From JACKJK01 sp046159835 (lineage in GTDB: Bacteria > Pseudomonadota > Alphaproteobacteria > Rhizobiales > Tepidamorphaceae): a stretch of 64,000 nucleotides of DNA. The stretch spans positions 1,364,001 to 1,428,000 of the forward strand of contig NZ_JBJXCY010000001.1 of NCBI RefSeq assembly GCF_046159835.1. The letters run 5' to 3'. The stretch's first letter is position 1. The number at the start of each line of letters is the position of its first letter. Below the pieces are notes generated by a model. The model saw only the letters and a list, made by a program, of their open reading frames with translations. It had not been told where the DNA came from and searched no databases. This document shows, in pieces, positions 47,186-55,679 of the stretch. A program made the translations under genes and the position numbers.

Positions 47186-47482
47186 TCAATTCTGCGACTC
47201 GAGTGCGGGTTCGCCATCTTCGCCTGCATCGGAGTGCAGCGGGTTGGGATCGGTGGCATGCACGTCGGTGGTGCCGTCCGCCGAGGATGCACCCGGCGTC
47301 TCGTCCGGCGCTTTGCAGAAGCCGATGGCCTTCCAGTAGCCGGCCACGGTGCATTCCTGATACCAGCCGGCCGCGCAGACCGTGCTGCCGACGCCGTAGG
47401 AATAACCCTGGTAATCGCAGCTTGCGGCGGCGGGGCTGGCGCCGAGAAGGGCGAAGGCGGTGATGACTTTCAGCGATTTCAT
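47186..47482 (-). CDS. small secreted protein with four cysteines (hypothetical)
   Basis: A 98-residue protein with a clear signal peptide (MKSLKVITAFALLGASPAAA, cleavage probably after Ala20) and four Cys at about 22, 36, 44 and 56. The pattern CDYQGYSYGVGSTVC, then AAGWYQEC and GYWKAIGFC, is a compact Gly/Tyr/Trp-rich module. It resembles small DUF1496-type periplasmic proteins in style, but I cannot assign it firmly. The C-terminal 40 residues are acidic and low-complexity. GGGAG precedes the ATG on the minus strand. It lies alone between tpiA and secG, and two disulfides in the periplasm are likely. Function is unknown. Confidence 0.7.
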   Translation of the reverse strand: MKSLKVITAFALLGASPAAASCDYQGYSYGVGSTVCAAGWYQECTVAGYWKAIGFCKAPDETPGASSADGTTDVHATDPNPLHSDAGEDGEPALESQN

Positions 47483-47665
47483 GACTATCTCCCGATCGGA
47501 TGAGTTAATGGCTTGTTTTAAGAGTTTGCAAGGATTTCCCTGACACCGGTCATTTAGGAAATTCCCAGGCGTCGCACTTGACGGATGCCCGCACGGCGGT
47601 CCATTCAACGCGCAAATCTTCGCCCGGCGGGCCTGAGCCGGGCTTCACGAACGATCGGTCTCGAC

Positions 47666-48043
47666 ATGGAAACTGTGATTATTGTCGTTCACCTGATGGT
47701 GGTTATCGCCCTGATCGGCGTGATCCTCCTGCAGAAGTCGGAAGGCGGCGCGCTCGGCATGGGCGGCGGCGGTGGCGGGAACTTCCTGTCCGGTCGCGGT
47801 TCGGCCAACGTCCTGACGCGCGCCACGACCTACTTGGCGGCAGCGTTCTTCGCGACGTCCTTCATCCTGACGATGCTGCATGGCGGGTCCACGCCGGGGT
47901 CGATCTTCGACAATGGCACCGCACCGGTCAGCGCTCCGGCCAATCCGGGTGCCGCAACCACCGACGAGCTGAACAACCAGCTGCCCGGCTCCGGCGGCCA
48001 GCAGGACAATTCCGGCGAGCCGCAGGTTCCGATCTCACAGTAA
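47666..48043 (+). CDS. secG: protein-export membrane protein SecG
   Basis: A 125-residue small subunit of the SecYEG translocon. Two transmembrane helices (about residues 2-22 and 54-73) flank the conserved cytoplasmic loop LLQKSEGGALGMGGGGGG. The C-terminal tail is long, Pro/Ala/Gly-rich and typical of alphaproteobacterial SecG. ATG 47666 (METVIIVVHLMVV) is chosen; the open frame before it lacks family similarity. The order secG-pyrG is conserved in rhizobia. Confidence 0.94.
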   Translation: METVIIVVHLMVVIALIGVILLQKSEGGALGMGGGGGGNFLSGRGSANVLTRATTYLAAAFFATSFILTMLHGGSTPGSIFDNGTAPVSAPANPGAATTDELNNQLPGSGGQQDNSGEPQVPISQ

Positions 48044-48148
48044 TCGTCGCCGCCGGAACGCGCACGTTTCGGCAGCTTTTCAAAAAACCTGGGCGTGACG
48101 GGATTTTTGAGTCCCGAATCGCTTTTCTGCGCGGTATTCAAGAGGTCC

Positions 48149-49777
48149 ATGACGCGGTACATTTTCATAACCGGCGGCGTGGTTTCCTCTCTCGGAAAGG
48201 GTCTTGCGTCCGCTGCGCTCGGCGCGGTGCTTCAGGCGCGTGGCTACAAGGTCCGTCTGAAGAAGCTCGATCCGTATCTCAATGTCGATCCCGGCACGAT
48301 GAGTCCTTACCAGCACGGCGAGGTCTTCGTGACCGACGACGGCGCGGAGACGGACCTCGACCTGGGGCACTACGAGCGCTTCACCGGCGTTCCCTGCGCC
48401 CAGTCCGACAACATCACCACCGGTCGCATCTACCAGGACATCATCGCGCGTGAACGCCGCGGCGATTACCTCGGCGCGACGATCCAGGTCATTCCCCACG
48501 TCACCGACGAGATCAAGAAGTTCATCGTCTCCGACAACGGGGATGCGGATTTTGTGCTGGCCGAGATCGGCGGCACCGTGGGCGATATCGAGGGCCTGCC
48601 GTTCTTCGAGGCGATCCGTCAGTTGGGGCAGGAACTGCCGCGCGGCGATGCCATCTTCATCCACCTGACCCTGCTGCCGTACATCCCGAGCGCTGGCGAG
48701 GTGAAGACCAAGCCGACCCAGCACTCGGTAAAGGAACTGCGATCCATCGGCATCCAGCCCGATATCCTGCTGTGCCGTTGCGACAGGCCGATCCCCAAGG
48801 ACGAACGCCGCAAGCTGGCGCTGTTCTGCAACGTGCGCGAAAGCGCGGTGATCGAAGCGCTCGACGCCGACACCATCTACGCCGTGCCGATCGCCTATCA
48901 CGAAGCTGGGCTGGACTACGAAGTGCTCAAGGCCTTCGGTATTCCGGACGTGCAGTCGCCGGACCTGTCCCAGTGGGTCGAGATCGCCGACCGCATCCGC
49001 AACCCGGAAGGCGAAGTGACGATTGCCATTGTCGGCAAGTACACCGGCCTGAAGGACGCCTACAAATCCCTCTATGAAGCGCTGATGCACGGTGGCATCG
49101 CCAACCGCGTGCGCGTCAACATCGAGTGGATTGAGTCGGAAGTCTTCGAGGCCGAGGACCCGACGCCGTTCCTGGAAGGCGTGCACGGCATTATGGTGCC
49201 CGGCGGCTTCGGCCAGCGCGGCGCGGAAGGCAAGATCGAGGCGGCGTCCTTCGCCCGCAAGCGAAACGTGCCGTATTTCGGCATCTGCTTCGGCATGCAG
49301 ATGGCCGTCATCGAGGCGGCGCGCAATCTCGCCGGCATCGAGCAGGCCAATTCCACCGAGTTCGGCGAGACGCCGGAACCTGTCGTCGGCCTGATGACGG
49401 AGTGGGTGCGCGGCAACATGCGCGTGGCGCGCGGCGAGGACGACGACCTCGGCGGCACCATGCGGCTTGGTGCCTACCAGGCGAGCCTTGGTGCCGGCAC
49501 GCAGGTTGCGGACATCTACGGTTCGACCAGCATTTCCGAGCGCCACCGCCACCGCTACGAGGTCAACGCCAACTACATCGAGCGACTGGAAGGCAAGGGC
49601 CTGAAGTTCTCGGGCATGTCGCCGGACGGGTTGCTGCCGGAAATTGTGGAGAACGAGAACCACCCGTGGTTCATCGGCGTGCAGTTCCATCCTGAACTGA
49701 AGAGCCGCCCGTTCGACCCGCATCCGCTGTTTGACAGCTTCATCAAGGCGGCCGTCACCCAGAGCCGGCTGGTTTGA
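48149..49777 (+). CDS. pyrG: CTP synthase
   Basis: A 542-residue enzyme aminating UTP to CTP with glutamine. The synthetase domain begins MTRYIFITGGVVSSLGKGLA, with LDPYLNVDPGTMSPYQHGEV and GGTVGDIEGLPFFEAIRQ. The glutaminase domain has its nucleophile Cys in VPYFGICFGMQMAVIE and the His-Glu pair in GVQFHPELKSRPF. ATG 48149 is preceded by AAGAGG. An upstream in-frame ATG at 48095 would add 18 residues not typical of the family. Confidence 0.97.
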   Translation: MTRYIFITGGVVSSLGKGLASAALGAVLQARGYKVRLKKLDPYLNVDPGTMSPYQHGEVFVTDDGAETDLDLGHYERFTGVPCAQSDNITTGRIYQDIIARERRGDYLGATIQVIPHVTDEIKKFIVSDNGDADFVLAEIGGTVGDIEGLPFFEAIRQLGQELPRGDAIFIHLTLLPYIPSAGEVKTKPTQHSVKELRSIGIQPDILLCRCDRPIPKDERRKLALFCNVRESAVIEALDADTIYAVPIAYHEAGLDYEVLKAFGIPDVQSPDLSQWVEIADRIRNPEGEVTIAIVGKYTGLKDAYKSLYEALMHGGIANRVRVNIEWIESEVFEAEDPTPFLEGVHGIMVPGGFGQRGAEGKIEAASFARKRNVPYFGICFGMQMAVIEAARNLAGIEQANSTEFGETPEPVVGLMTEWVRGNMRVARGEDDDLGGTMRLGAYQASLGAGTQVADIYGSTSISERHRHRYEVNANYIERLEGKGLKFSGMSPDGLLPEIVENENHPWFIGVQFHPELKSRPFDPHPLFDSFIKAAVTQSRLV

Positions 49778-49782
49778 TCGCG

Positions 49783-50649
49783 ATGCCGCGCGGGATCGAT
49801 CACCTCGTCCTGCCGGTCAACGATCTCGTTGCCGCGCGCGCTGGCTACGAGCGGCTCGGTTTCACCTGCACGCCCGACGCCTTTCACCCCTTCGGCACCA
49901 AGAATTTCCTGGTCCAGATCGGCCACTTCTTCCTGGAAGTGCTCGCCGTCCACGACCGTGCGCTCTACCCCGACCGCGTCGAGAACGATTTCAGCTTCCC
50001 GCGCTTCAATGACGCCTTTCTCGACCGCAACGGCGAGGGCATCTCGATGCTGGTGCTGGATTCGACCGACCCGGACGCGGATAGGACGCAGTTCACGGAA
50101 GCGGGATTGCATGTGCACGCGCCGTTTTCCTTCGGGCGTGACGCCGTGCTGCCTGACGGCACGAGCGCGCGCGTGGGCTTCGACCTGACCTTTGTCTCCG
50201 ATCCGGAAATGCTGGACTGCGGCTTCTTCACCTGCCGCCAGCAGCACCCTCCGGAACTATTCTGGAAGCCCCAGTACCAAAGCCATCCCAACACGGCGCG
50301 CGCTATCAGCCGCGTCGTGTTCAACGGTGACGACTGGCGCAACCATGTCGCGTTCTTCGAGGGCTTTACGGGAGCAGCGGCGGACATTGGCGACGACAGC
50401 GCACGCTTTGCCACGTCGCGTGGCGATGTGGTAATTGCCTCGCCAAAGGCTGCGGGCGAGATGCTGCACGCTCGCACGCGGCGCAGCGACACCCTGCGCA
50501 TTGCCGGATACGAGGTTGCTGTCGACGATCTCGACACGTTGCGTGAGTGCCTCGACGAGGGTGACGCGGGCTATGTCGTCGAGCCGGACACCGGGCGCAT
50601 CGCGCTTGAGCGGCCACTGCATGGCGCGACGATTGTCTTTGCCGCGTGA
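49783..50649 (+). CDS. VOC (glyoxalase-like) family protein
   Basis: A 288-residue protein opening with GIDHLVLPVNDLVAARAGYERLGFTCTP, the N-terminal vicinal-oxygen-chelate module of the Glyoxalase_3 type (metal His in DHLV). It includes FGTKNFLVQIGHFFLEVLAV and later a second half-domain around AISRVVFNGDDWRNHVAFFE. The substrate is unknown. It follows the pyrG stop by 5 bases and precedes kdsA by 48, so it is probably cotranscribed. ATG 49783 is used, with a TTG three codons earlier also in frame. Confidence 0.8.
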   Translation: MPRGIDHLVLPVNDLVAARAGYERLGFTCTPDAFHPFGTKNFLVQIGHFFLEVLAVHDRALYPDRVENDFSFPRFNDAFLDRNGEGISMLVLDSTDPDADRTQFTEAGLHVHAPFSFGRDAVLPDGTSARVGFDLTFVSDPEMLDCGFFTCRQQHPPELFWKPQYQSHPNTARAISRVVFNGDDWRNHVAFFEGFTGAAADIGDDSARFATSRGDVVIASPKAAGEMLHARTRRSDTLRIAGYEVAVDDLDTLRECLDEGDAGYVVEPDTGRIALERPLHGATIVFAA

Positions 50650-50697
50650 TCGTGTCACCACGGCTCGACGCTTCAACTGACTGATCGGATTTCGACC

Positions 50698-51531
50698 TTG
50701 CCGGACGCCCCGAAGACCGTCGCCGTTGGCGGTGTGAGTTTCGCCAATGACAAGCCCTTCGCGCTGATCGCAGGCCCCTGCGTGCTGGAAAGTCGCGACC
50801 ATGCCCTCGACGTGGCCTCATCGCTGAAGGAGCTGACCGAGGAACTCGGCATTGGCTTCATCTTCAAGGCGTCGTTCGACAAGGCAAACCGAACGAGCCT
50901 CGGGTCCGAGCGCGGCATGGGGATGGATGCCTCGCTCAATGTCTTCGCCGAGGTGAAATCACGGCTCGACGTGCCGATCACCACCGACGTGCACCTCCCG
51001 GACCAGTGCGCGGATGTCGCGGAAGTCGCTGACCTGCTGCAGATTCCGGCCTTCCTCTGCCGCCAGACGGACCTGCTGGTTGCCGCCGCCAATACGGGAC
51101 GCCCGGTCAATGTGAAGAAGGGCCAGTTCCTCGCGCCGTGGGACATGGCGAACGTGGTCGCCAAGATCACCGAGACCGGAAACCCGGACGTGATGGTGAC
51201 CGATCGCGGCACCAGTTTCGGCTACAACACGCTGGTCACCGATTTTCGCGGGCTGCCGACCATGGCGGCCGGTGGAACGCCGGTCATTTTCGACGCGACT
51301 CATTCCGTGCAGCAGCCCGGCGGGCTTGGCGGCAAGTCGGGTGGCCAGCGCGAGTTCGTACCCGTGCTGGCGCGCGCGGCCGTCGCAGTTGGCGTCGCGG
51401 GGCTGTTCATCGAGACGCACGAGAACCCCGACAGCGCGCCGAGCGACGGGCCGAACATGGTGCCGCTTGCCGAGATGCGCGGGCTGCTTGAGCGCCTCAT
51501 GGCATTCGACGCGGTGGCCAAGGCGCGCTGA
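50698..51531 (+). CDS. kdsA: 2-dehydro-3-deoxyphosphooctonate aldolase (KDO-8-phosphate synthase)
   Basis: A 277-residue TIM-barrel enzyme condensing PEP and arabinose 5-phosphate to KDO-8-phosphate for the LPS inner core. Motifs are LIAGPCVLESRDHA, FIFKASFDKANRTS, PITTDVHLPDQC, DLLQIPAFLCRQTDLL, and DATHSVQQPGG. Residue 28 is Cys (GPCVLES) where the metal-independent E. coli enzyme has Asn, so this should be the metal-dependent class. The start is a TTG at 50698, giving MPDAPKTVAVGG; no ATG or GTG fits. It joins the lipid A genes elsewhere in the window in LPS synthesis. Confidence 0.95.
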   Translation: MPDAPKTVAVGGVSFANDKPFALIAGPCVLESRDHALDVASSLKELTEELGIGFIFKASFDKANRTSLGSERGMGMDASLNVFAEVKSRLDVPITTDVHLPDQCADVAEVADLLQIPAFLCRQTDLLVAAANTGRPVNVKKGQFLAPWDMANVVAKITETGNPDVMVTDRGTSFGYNTLVTDFRGLPTMAAGGTPVIFDATHSVQQPGGLGGKSGGQREFVPVLARAAVAVGVAGLFIETHENPDSAPSDGPNMVPLAEMRGLLERLMAFDAVAKAR

Positions 51532-51606
51532 GCGCGCCAGATAGGTTCAGGGGCGGCAGAACATGCGCCCGATATTGGTCTGACGGTTTTTCAAGGATTA
51601 GGCCCG

Positions 51607-52785
51607 GTGCGGCTCAATCTCATCCTCACGCTTTCGCTGGCCGGCCTCGGCAGCAATATCGCGCTTCGCCTCGTCGATCCGCTCGTTCCCACAATTGCCG
51701 CGGATTTCGGCGTGTCTGTCACCACGGTCGCCACGCTGACGACGGCCTATGCGCTGCCCTATGCCATGTCGCAGCCGGTCCTGGGGCCGGTGGGCGATGC
51801 CATCGGCAAGGCGCTGCTAATCCGCACCGGCCTCGTCGTTCTGTCCGGTGCCCTGCTGCTGTGCGCGATTGCGCCGTCCTTTCCACTGTTGATGGCCGCG
51901 CGCATCCTGTGCGGGATCGCGGCTGGCGCGATTATTCCGGCAGCCTTCGCCATCATCGGAGACCGGGTGCCGCTGGAAGACCGGCAGGTGGCGATCAGCC
52001 GGCTCCTGTTGCTGGTCTTCGTGGCGCAGATCGTTGGCGCTGGCGGGGCAGGGGCGCTCTCCACCCAGTTCGGCTGGCGCGGCATCCTGCTCTGCGCCGC
52101 AGCTGTCACCGCCACCGTGGCGCTGGTGACCTTTCCCAATCTTGCGCCGCGTGCGGGCGCTGTGCGCAAGAAACTGTCCGTGTCCGGTGCGCTGGAAGGC
52201 TACCGCGAGGTGCTGTCCAATCCGCGCGCCAAGCCGCTCTACCTTCTCGTCATGCTAGAAGGCGCAGGCATCTTCGCCACGCACCCCTATGTCGCCTCCA
52301 TCCTGTCGACGCGCGAGGATGCCTCCGCTTTCGAGGCCGGCATGGTCATCGGCGCGTTCGGCGTCGGCGCACTGGTCTACACGCTGCTGGTACGGCGGAT
52401 ATTGAACCTGCTCGGGCCTCGCCGAATGGCAATCGCAGGCTCGCTCGGCGCGGCAGTGGCGCTCGCCGCCTTCGCCTTTGGCAGCGACTGGCGCATCGAC
52501 GCTGTGATGTTCTTCATTTTCGGCTTCTCGTTCCTGATGCTGCACAATCCGCTTCAGGCGGTTGCAACGGATCTGTCAGCTTCCGCACGCGGGTCGGCGG
52601 TGGCGCTGTTCGCGCTCTCGGTCTTCCTTGGGCAGGCGGTCGGCCCGCCGATCTTCGGCATGGCGTCTGCTTGGGCTGGCACGCTGCCGATGATCCTCGT
52701 CGAAGCCGCCATCATCGCAAGCCTCGGCGTGCTGGCGGCGCGCTTCGTCTTTCGCGGCGAGACGGTCGAGATTCCCAAGGGCTAA
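51607..52785 (+). CDS. MFS transporter
   Basis: A 392-residue major facilitator with about 12 hydrophobic helices in two halves. The first half has LVDPLVPTIAADFGVS, then YALPYAMSQPVLGPVGDAIGKA, matching the motif A loop region, and RILCGIAAGAIIPAAFAIIGDR, typical of drug-efflux-like DHA1 members. The start is GTG 51607. The substrate cannot be predicted. The 3' end overlaps the convergent DUF1835 gene by 4 bases. It does not belong to the usual kdsA-eno linkage and may be an insertion. Confidence 0.88.
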   Translation: MRLNLILTLSLAGLGSNIALRLVDPLVPTIAADFGVSVTTVATLTTAYALPYAMSQPVLGPVGDAIGKALLIRTGLVVLSGALLLCAIAPSFPLLMAARILCGIAAGAIIPAAFAIIGDRVPLEDRQVAISRLLLLVFVAQIVGAGGAGALSTQFGWRGILLCAAAVTATVALVTFPNLAPRAGAVRKKLSVSGALEGYREVLSNPRAKPLYLLVMLEGAGIFATHPYVASILSTREDASAFEAGMVIGAFGVGALVYTLLVRRILNLLGPRRMAIAGSLGAAVALAAFAFGSDWRIDAVMFFIFGFSFLMLHNPLQAVATDLSASARGSAVALFALSVFLGQAVGPPIFGMASAWAGTLPMILVEAAIIASLGVLAARFVFRGETVEIPKG

Positions 52786-53777
52786 ACGCTCCCGGGTCCG
52801 CGCAGGGTCTGTCCGGCCTCGTTCCAGCGCCACGTTTCGCGGCCCGTCGCGTGGTAGCCGCCGAACCACTGGTCGATGCCGTTTTCCGCGATGAAGTCCG
52901 CATCCCCCGCAAGCAGCGCGCGTCCGAAATCCGTCAGGGCGAGGTCCGATTGCGCATAGGCCCGGTAGGCTGCTTCGTCCCGGCAGGCCTCCTGCAGCGT
53001 TGATTGAACCCCGGTAATGGCCGGAACCGGTGCGGCTGCGAGCGTGTCGAGAACGCGCAGGTAGCTCAGGTCACCCATGAACATCGCGTCCTCGCGCGCG
53101 CTGATCGCGCCGAAGAGCTTTCCGGCGGGCTGCGGGCCTTGCGCCAGTTCCTCAAGCGACCACCGCTGCGTGCGCGACAGCCCGCTCGCGGTATCGGGGA
53201 ACTCCGCAAGGAAGCGGATCAGCGCCTTGCCCATCCACGGCAGACTGGTGAGATCGGGCGTCAGTCCGTGGGCGAAATTCTCCAGCGCCTTGCAGTCGCC
53301 TTGTGTGAAGAAACCCCAGGCCTGCGCTGCCTCATGCCGCATCTGGAGACTGACTGGCTGGATACTGTCTTCAAAGCGCAGCATCTCGTCGGGCGCCTGC
53401 GTGCCGAGATAGTCGTCCGCCTGCACGATGTAGACGCCCGTCTCGCGTCCAGCTGCTTCCAGCGCATCGAGAATGTCCAGCAGTTGAAGCTGGTCGTAGA
53501 GATCGTGCTCCAACCAGATTTCCACGCGCGCGTGGTCGGGGAGGCTCGCCAGAACGCGTTCGCGCTCGGCGAACCCTTCGGCAATCTCGTCATCCGTGTT
53601 GAAAAACAACCGGGCGAGCTCGGCGGTGCGCACGCGGTGAAACTCGAACCGGTCGGTCACGTCCGGCACGCGGCCTTCATGCAGCACGTCGCGCCAAGGC
53701 AGGATCGCGTCTTCGACGCCGCCCGCGCGGAACTGCTGAAGGGCATTATCGCCATTGGTGATGATGAGACGCGTCAT
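52782..53777 (-). CDS. DUF1835 domain-containing protein
   Basis: A 331-residue cytoplasmic-looking protein. The N-terminal 120 residues match the DUF1835 pattern: MTRLIITNGDNALQQFRAGG, then ILPWRDVLHEGRVPDV and EIWLEHDLYDQLQLLDIL. The remainder is rich in Trp, Glu and Ala, with no signal peptide or membrane helix. Function is unknown. The start at 53777 follows AGGAAGG on the minus strand; the frame upstream runs into the eno promoter region and was discarded. It is divergent from eno and convergent with the MFS gene. Confidence 0.8.
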   Translation of the reverse strand: MTRLIITNGDNALQQFRAGGVEDAILPWRDVLHEGRVPDVTDRFEFHRVRTAELARLFFNTDDEIAEGFAERERVLASLPDHARVEIWLEHDLYDQLQLLDILDALEAAGRETGVYIVQADDYLGTQAPDEMLRFEDSIQPVSLQMRHEAAQAWGFFTQGDCKALENFAHGLTPDLTSLPWMGKALIRFLAEFPDTASGLSRTQRWSLEELAQGPQPAGKLFGAISAREDAMFMGDLSYLRVLDTLAAAPVPAITGVQSTLQEACRDEAAYRAYAQSDLALTDFGRALLAGDADFIAENGIDQWFGGYHATGRETWRWNEAGQTLRGPGSV

Positions 53778-53937
53778 GGACTGCCTTCCTGTTCGCCGCG
53801 CATTGCACTGTGATGGCCAGATAAAGAGTGTTTCGTCTTGAACAAGACGTATCGCTGCTCCGGAAACGTTTGTCCTGCCGCGAAAATGAAATACAAGCGG
53901 CCTAATACACCGACATTCAGCCAATCTGGAGTAGGTC

Positions 53938-55221
53938 ATGACCGAGATCGTCGACATCCACGCACGTGAAATCCTCGATAGCCGCGGCAATCCCACCGTG
54001 GAAGTGGACGTCACGCTGGAGGAGGGCTCCTTTGGCCGTGCGGCCGTGCCGTCCGGCGCGTCGACCGGTGCCTACGAGGCGGTCGAACTGCGCGACGGTG
54101 GCGAGCGCTTTCTCGGCAAGGGCGTGCTGAAGGCGGTGGAAGCGGTCAACGGCGAGATCGCCGAATCGCTGATCGGCTTTGACGCGGAAGACCAGATCGC
54201 CATCGACCAGACGATGATCGCGCTTGATGACACCGACAACAAGTCGCGGCTTGGCGCCAATGCCATCCTCGGCGTTTCGCTCGCTGTGGCCCGCGCCGCC
54301 GCCGAAGCATCCGGCCTGCCGCTCTACGCCTATGTGGGCGGTGTGAGCGCGCGCCAGCTTCCCGTGCCGATGATGAACATCGTCAATGGCGGCGCACATG
54401 CCGACAACCCGATCGACTTCCAGGAATTCATGGTGATGCCGGTTGGCGCGCCGTCTCTCTCGGAAGCCGTACGGATGGGTGCGGAAATCTTCCACACGCT
54501 TCGCAAGGAGCTGATGAACGCCGGGCACAACACCAATGTCGGCGACGAGGGCGGCTTCGCACCGAACCTGTCCTCCACCACCGAAGCGCTCGAATTCATC
54601 ATGAAGGCGGTCGAAAAGGCCGGCTACAAGCCGGGCGAGGACATCATGCTCGCCCTCGACACGGCCTCCACCGAGTTCTTCGAGAACGGCAAGTACAACC
54701 TCGCCGGCGAAGGCCGCATCCTCGGCTCCGAGGAGATGGTGCGCGTCTACGAGGACCTCGTCTCCAGGTTCCCGATCATTTCCATCGAGGACGGCATGGC
54801 CGAGGACGACTGGGATGGCTGGACCGCCCTGACGCAGGCCATCGGCGACAAGGTGCAGCTTGTGGGTGACGATCTCTTCGTCACCAACACCAAGCGCCTC
54901 AAGGACGGTATCGCCATCGGTGCTGCCAACGCGATCCTCGTGAAGGTCAACCAGATCGGCACACTGACGGAGACGCTGGAAGCGGTCGAGACCGCACACA
55001 AGGCTGGCTACCGGGCCGTCATGTCGCACCGCTCCGGCGAGACGGAAGATTCCACCATCGCCGACCTCGCGGTCGCCACCAATTGCGGACAGATCAAGAC
55101 CGGCTCGCTGGCGCGTTCCGACCGGCTCGCCAAGTACAACCAGCTCATTCGCATCGAAGGCGAGCTGGCTGAGCAGGGTCACTATCCGGGCATGGAAGCC
55201 TTCGGTCGGCTCACGCGCTGA
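53938..55221 (+). CDS. eno: enolase
   Basis: A 427-residue glycolytic enzyme interconverting 2-phosphoglycerate and PEP. Conserved segments are AREILDSRGNPTVEVDV, AVPSGASTGAYEAVELRDG, the metal ligands in LALDTASTEF, ISIEDGMAEDDWDGW and VGDDLFVTN, and the catalytic Lys in NAILVKVNQIGTLTE. The MSHRSGETEDSTIADLAVA motif is also present. TGGAGTAGG precedes the ATG. PEP made here is a KdsA substrate. In many rhizobia eno is followed by ftsB and pdhA; here the bufferin cassette comes first. Confidence 0.98.
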   Translation: MTEIVDIHAREILDSRGNPTVEVDVTLEEGSFGRAAVPSGASTGAYEAVELRDGGERFLGKGVLKAVEAVNGEIAESLIGFDAEDQIAIDQTMIALDDTDNKSRLGANAILGVSLAVARAAAEASGLPLYAYVGGVSARQLPVPMMNIVNGGAHADNPIDFQEFMVMPVGAPSLSEAVRMGAEIFHTLRKELMNAGHNTNVGDEGGFAPNLSSTTEALEFIMKAVEKAGYKPGEDIMLALDTASTEFFENGKYNLAGEGRILGSEEMVRVYEDLVSRFPIISIEDGMAEDDWDGWTALTQAIGDKVQLVGDDLFVTNTKRLKDGIAIGAANAILVKVNQIGTLTETLEAVETAHKAGYRAVMSHRSGETEDSTIADLAVATNCGQIKTGSLARSDRLAKYNQLIRIEGELAEQGHYPGMEAFGRLTR

Positions 55222-55378
55222 CCACGGCAATTCACGCCACGTCACGTCCTAGAGAGCTCACGCGTTCTTGGGTTGTTTGTGATCGGGGCGGATCGTCAAG
55301 TTTCTCTCGTGAGGCACACGACGCCTCGCCGGACAACCGGGTTCACCGGTGCCGACACACCGAGAGGAGAACGATCCG

Positions 55379-55675
55379 ATGACGACCCCCGTCAAGACAA
55401 CCGCCTTCGCCGCAGCCATCACCGCGGCGCTCGCCATGACCGCCGCCAACGCGCCGGCACAGGCCGCTGACGACATGGAGAAGTGCTACGGCGTGGCCAA
55501 GGCCGGCCAGAACGACTGCAAGGCCGGCGCCGGCACCTCGTGCGCTGGTACCTCCAAGGTCGATTACCAGGGCAATGCCTGGAAGGCCGTCCCTAAAGGG
55601 TCCTGCACCGCGATGATGGTGGAAGGCGACCGCAAGGGCTCGCTGGAGCCGCTCGAGCGCGACATGCCGGCCTGA
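55379..55675 (+). CDS. bufA: DUF2282 bufferin-type RiPP precursor (BufA)
   Basis: A 98-residue precursor with a signal peptide (about residues 1-29, ending NAPAQA). The mature part has four cysteines (36, 47, 55, 76) in the DUF2282 pattern EKCYGVAKAGQNDCKAG, TSCAGTSKVD and VPKGSC. In characterised bufferins an MNIO enzyme converts such cysteines to thiooxazole-type groups that bind copper, and the product acts in the periplasm. The next gene is that enzyme, 4 bases downstream, followed by its DUF2063 partner. GAGAGGAGAACG precedes the ATG. Modification and metal binding here are inferred from the family. Confidence 0.9.
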   Translation: MTTPVKTTAFAAAITAALAMTAANAPAQAADDMEKCYGVAKAGQNDCKAGAGTSCAGTSKVDYQGNAWKAVPKGSCTAMMVEGDRKGSLEPLERDMPA

Positions 55676-55679
55676 CCGG

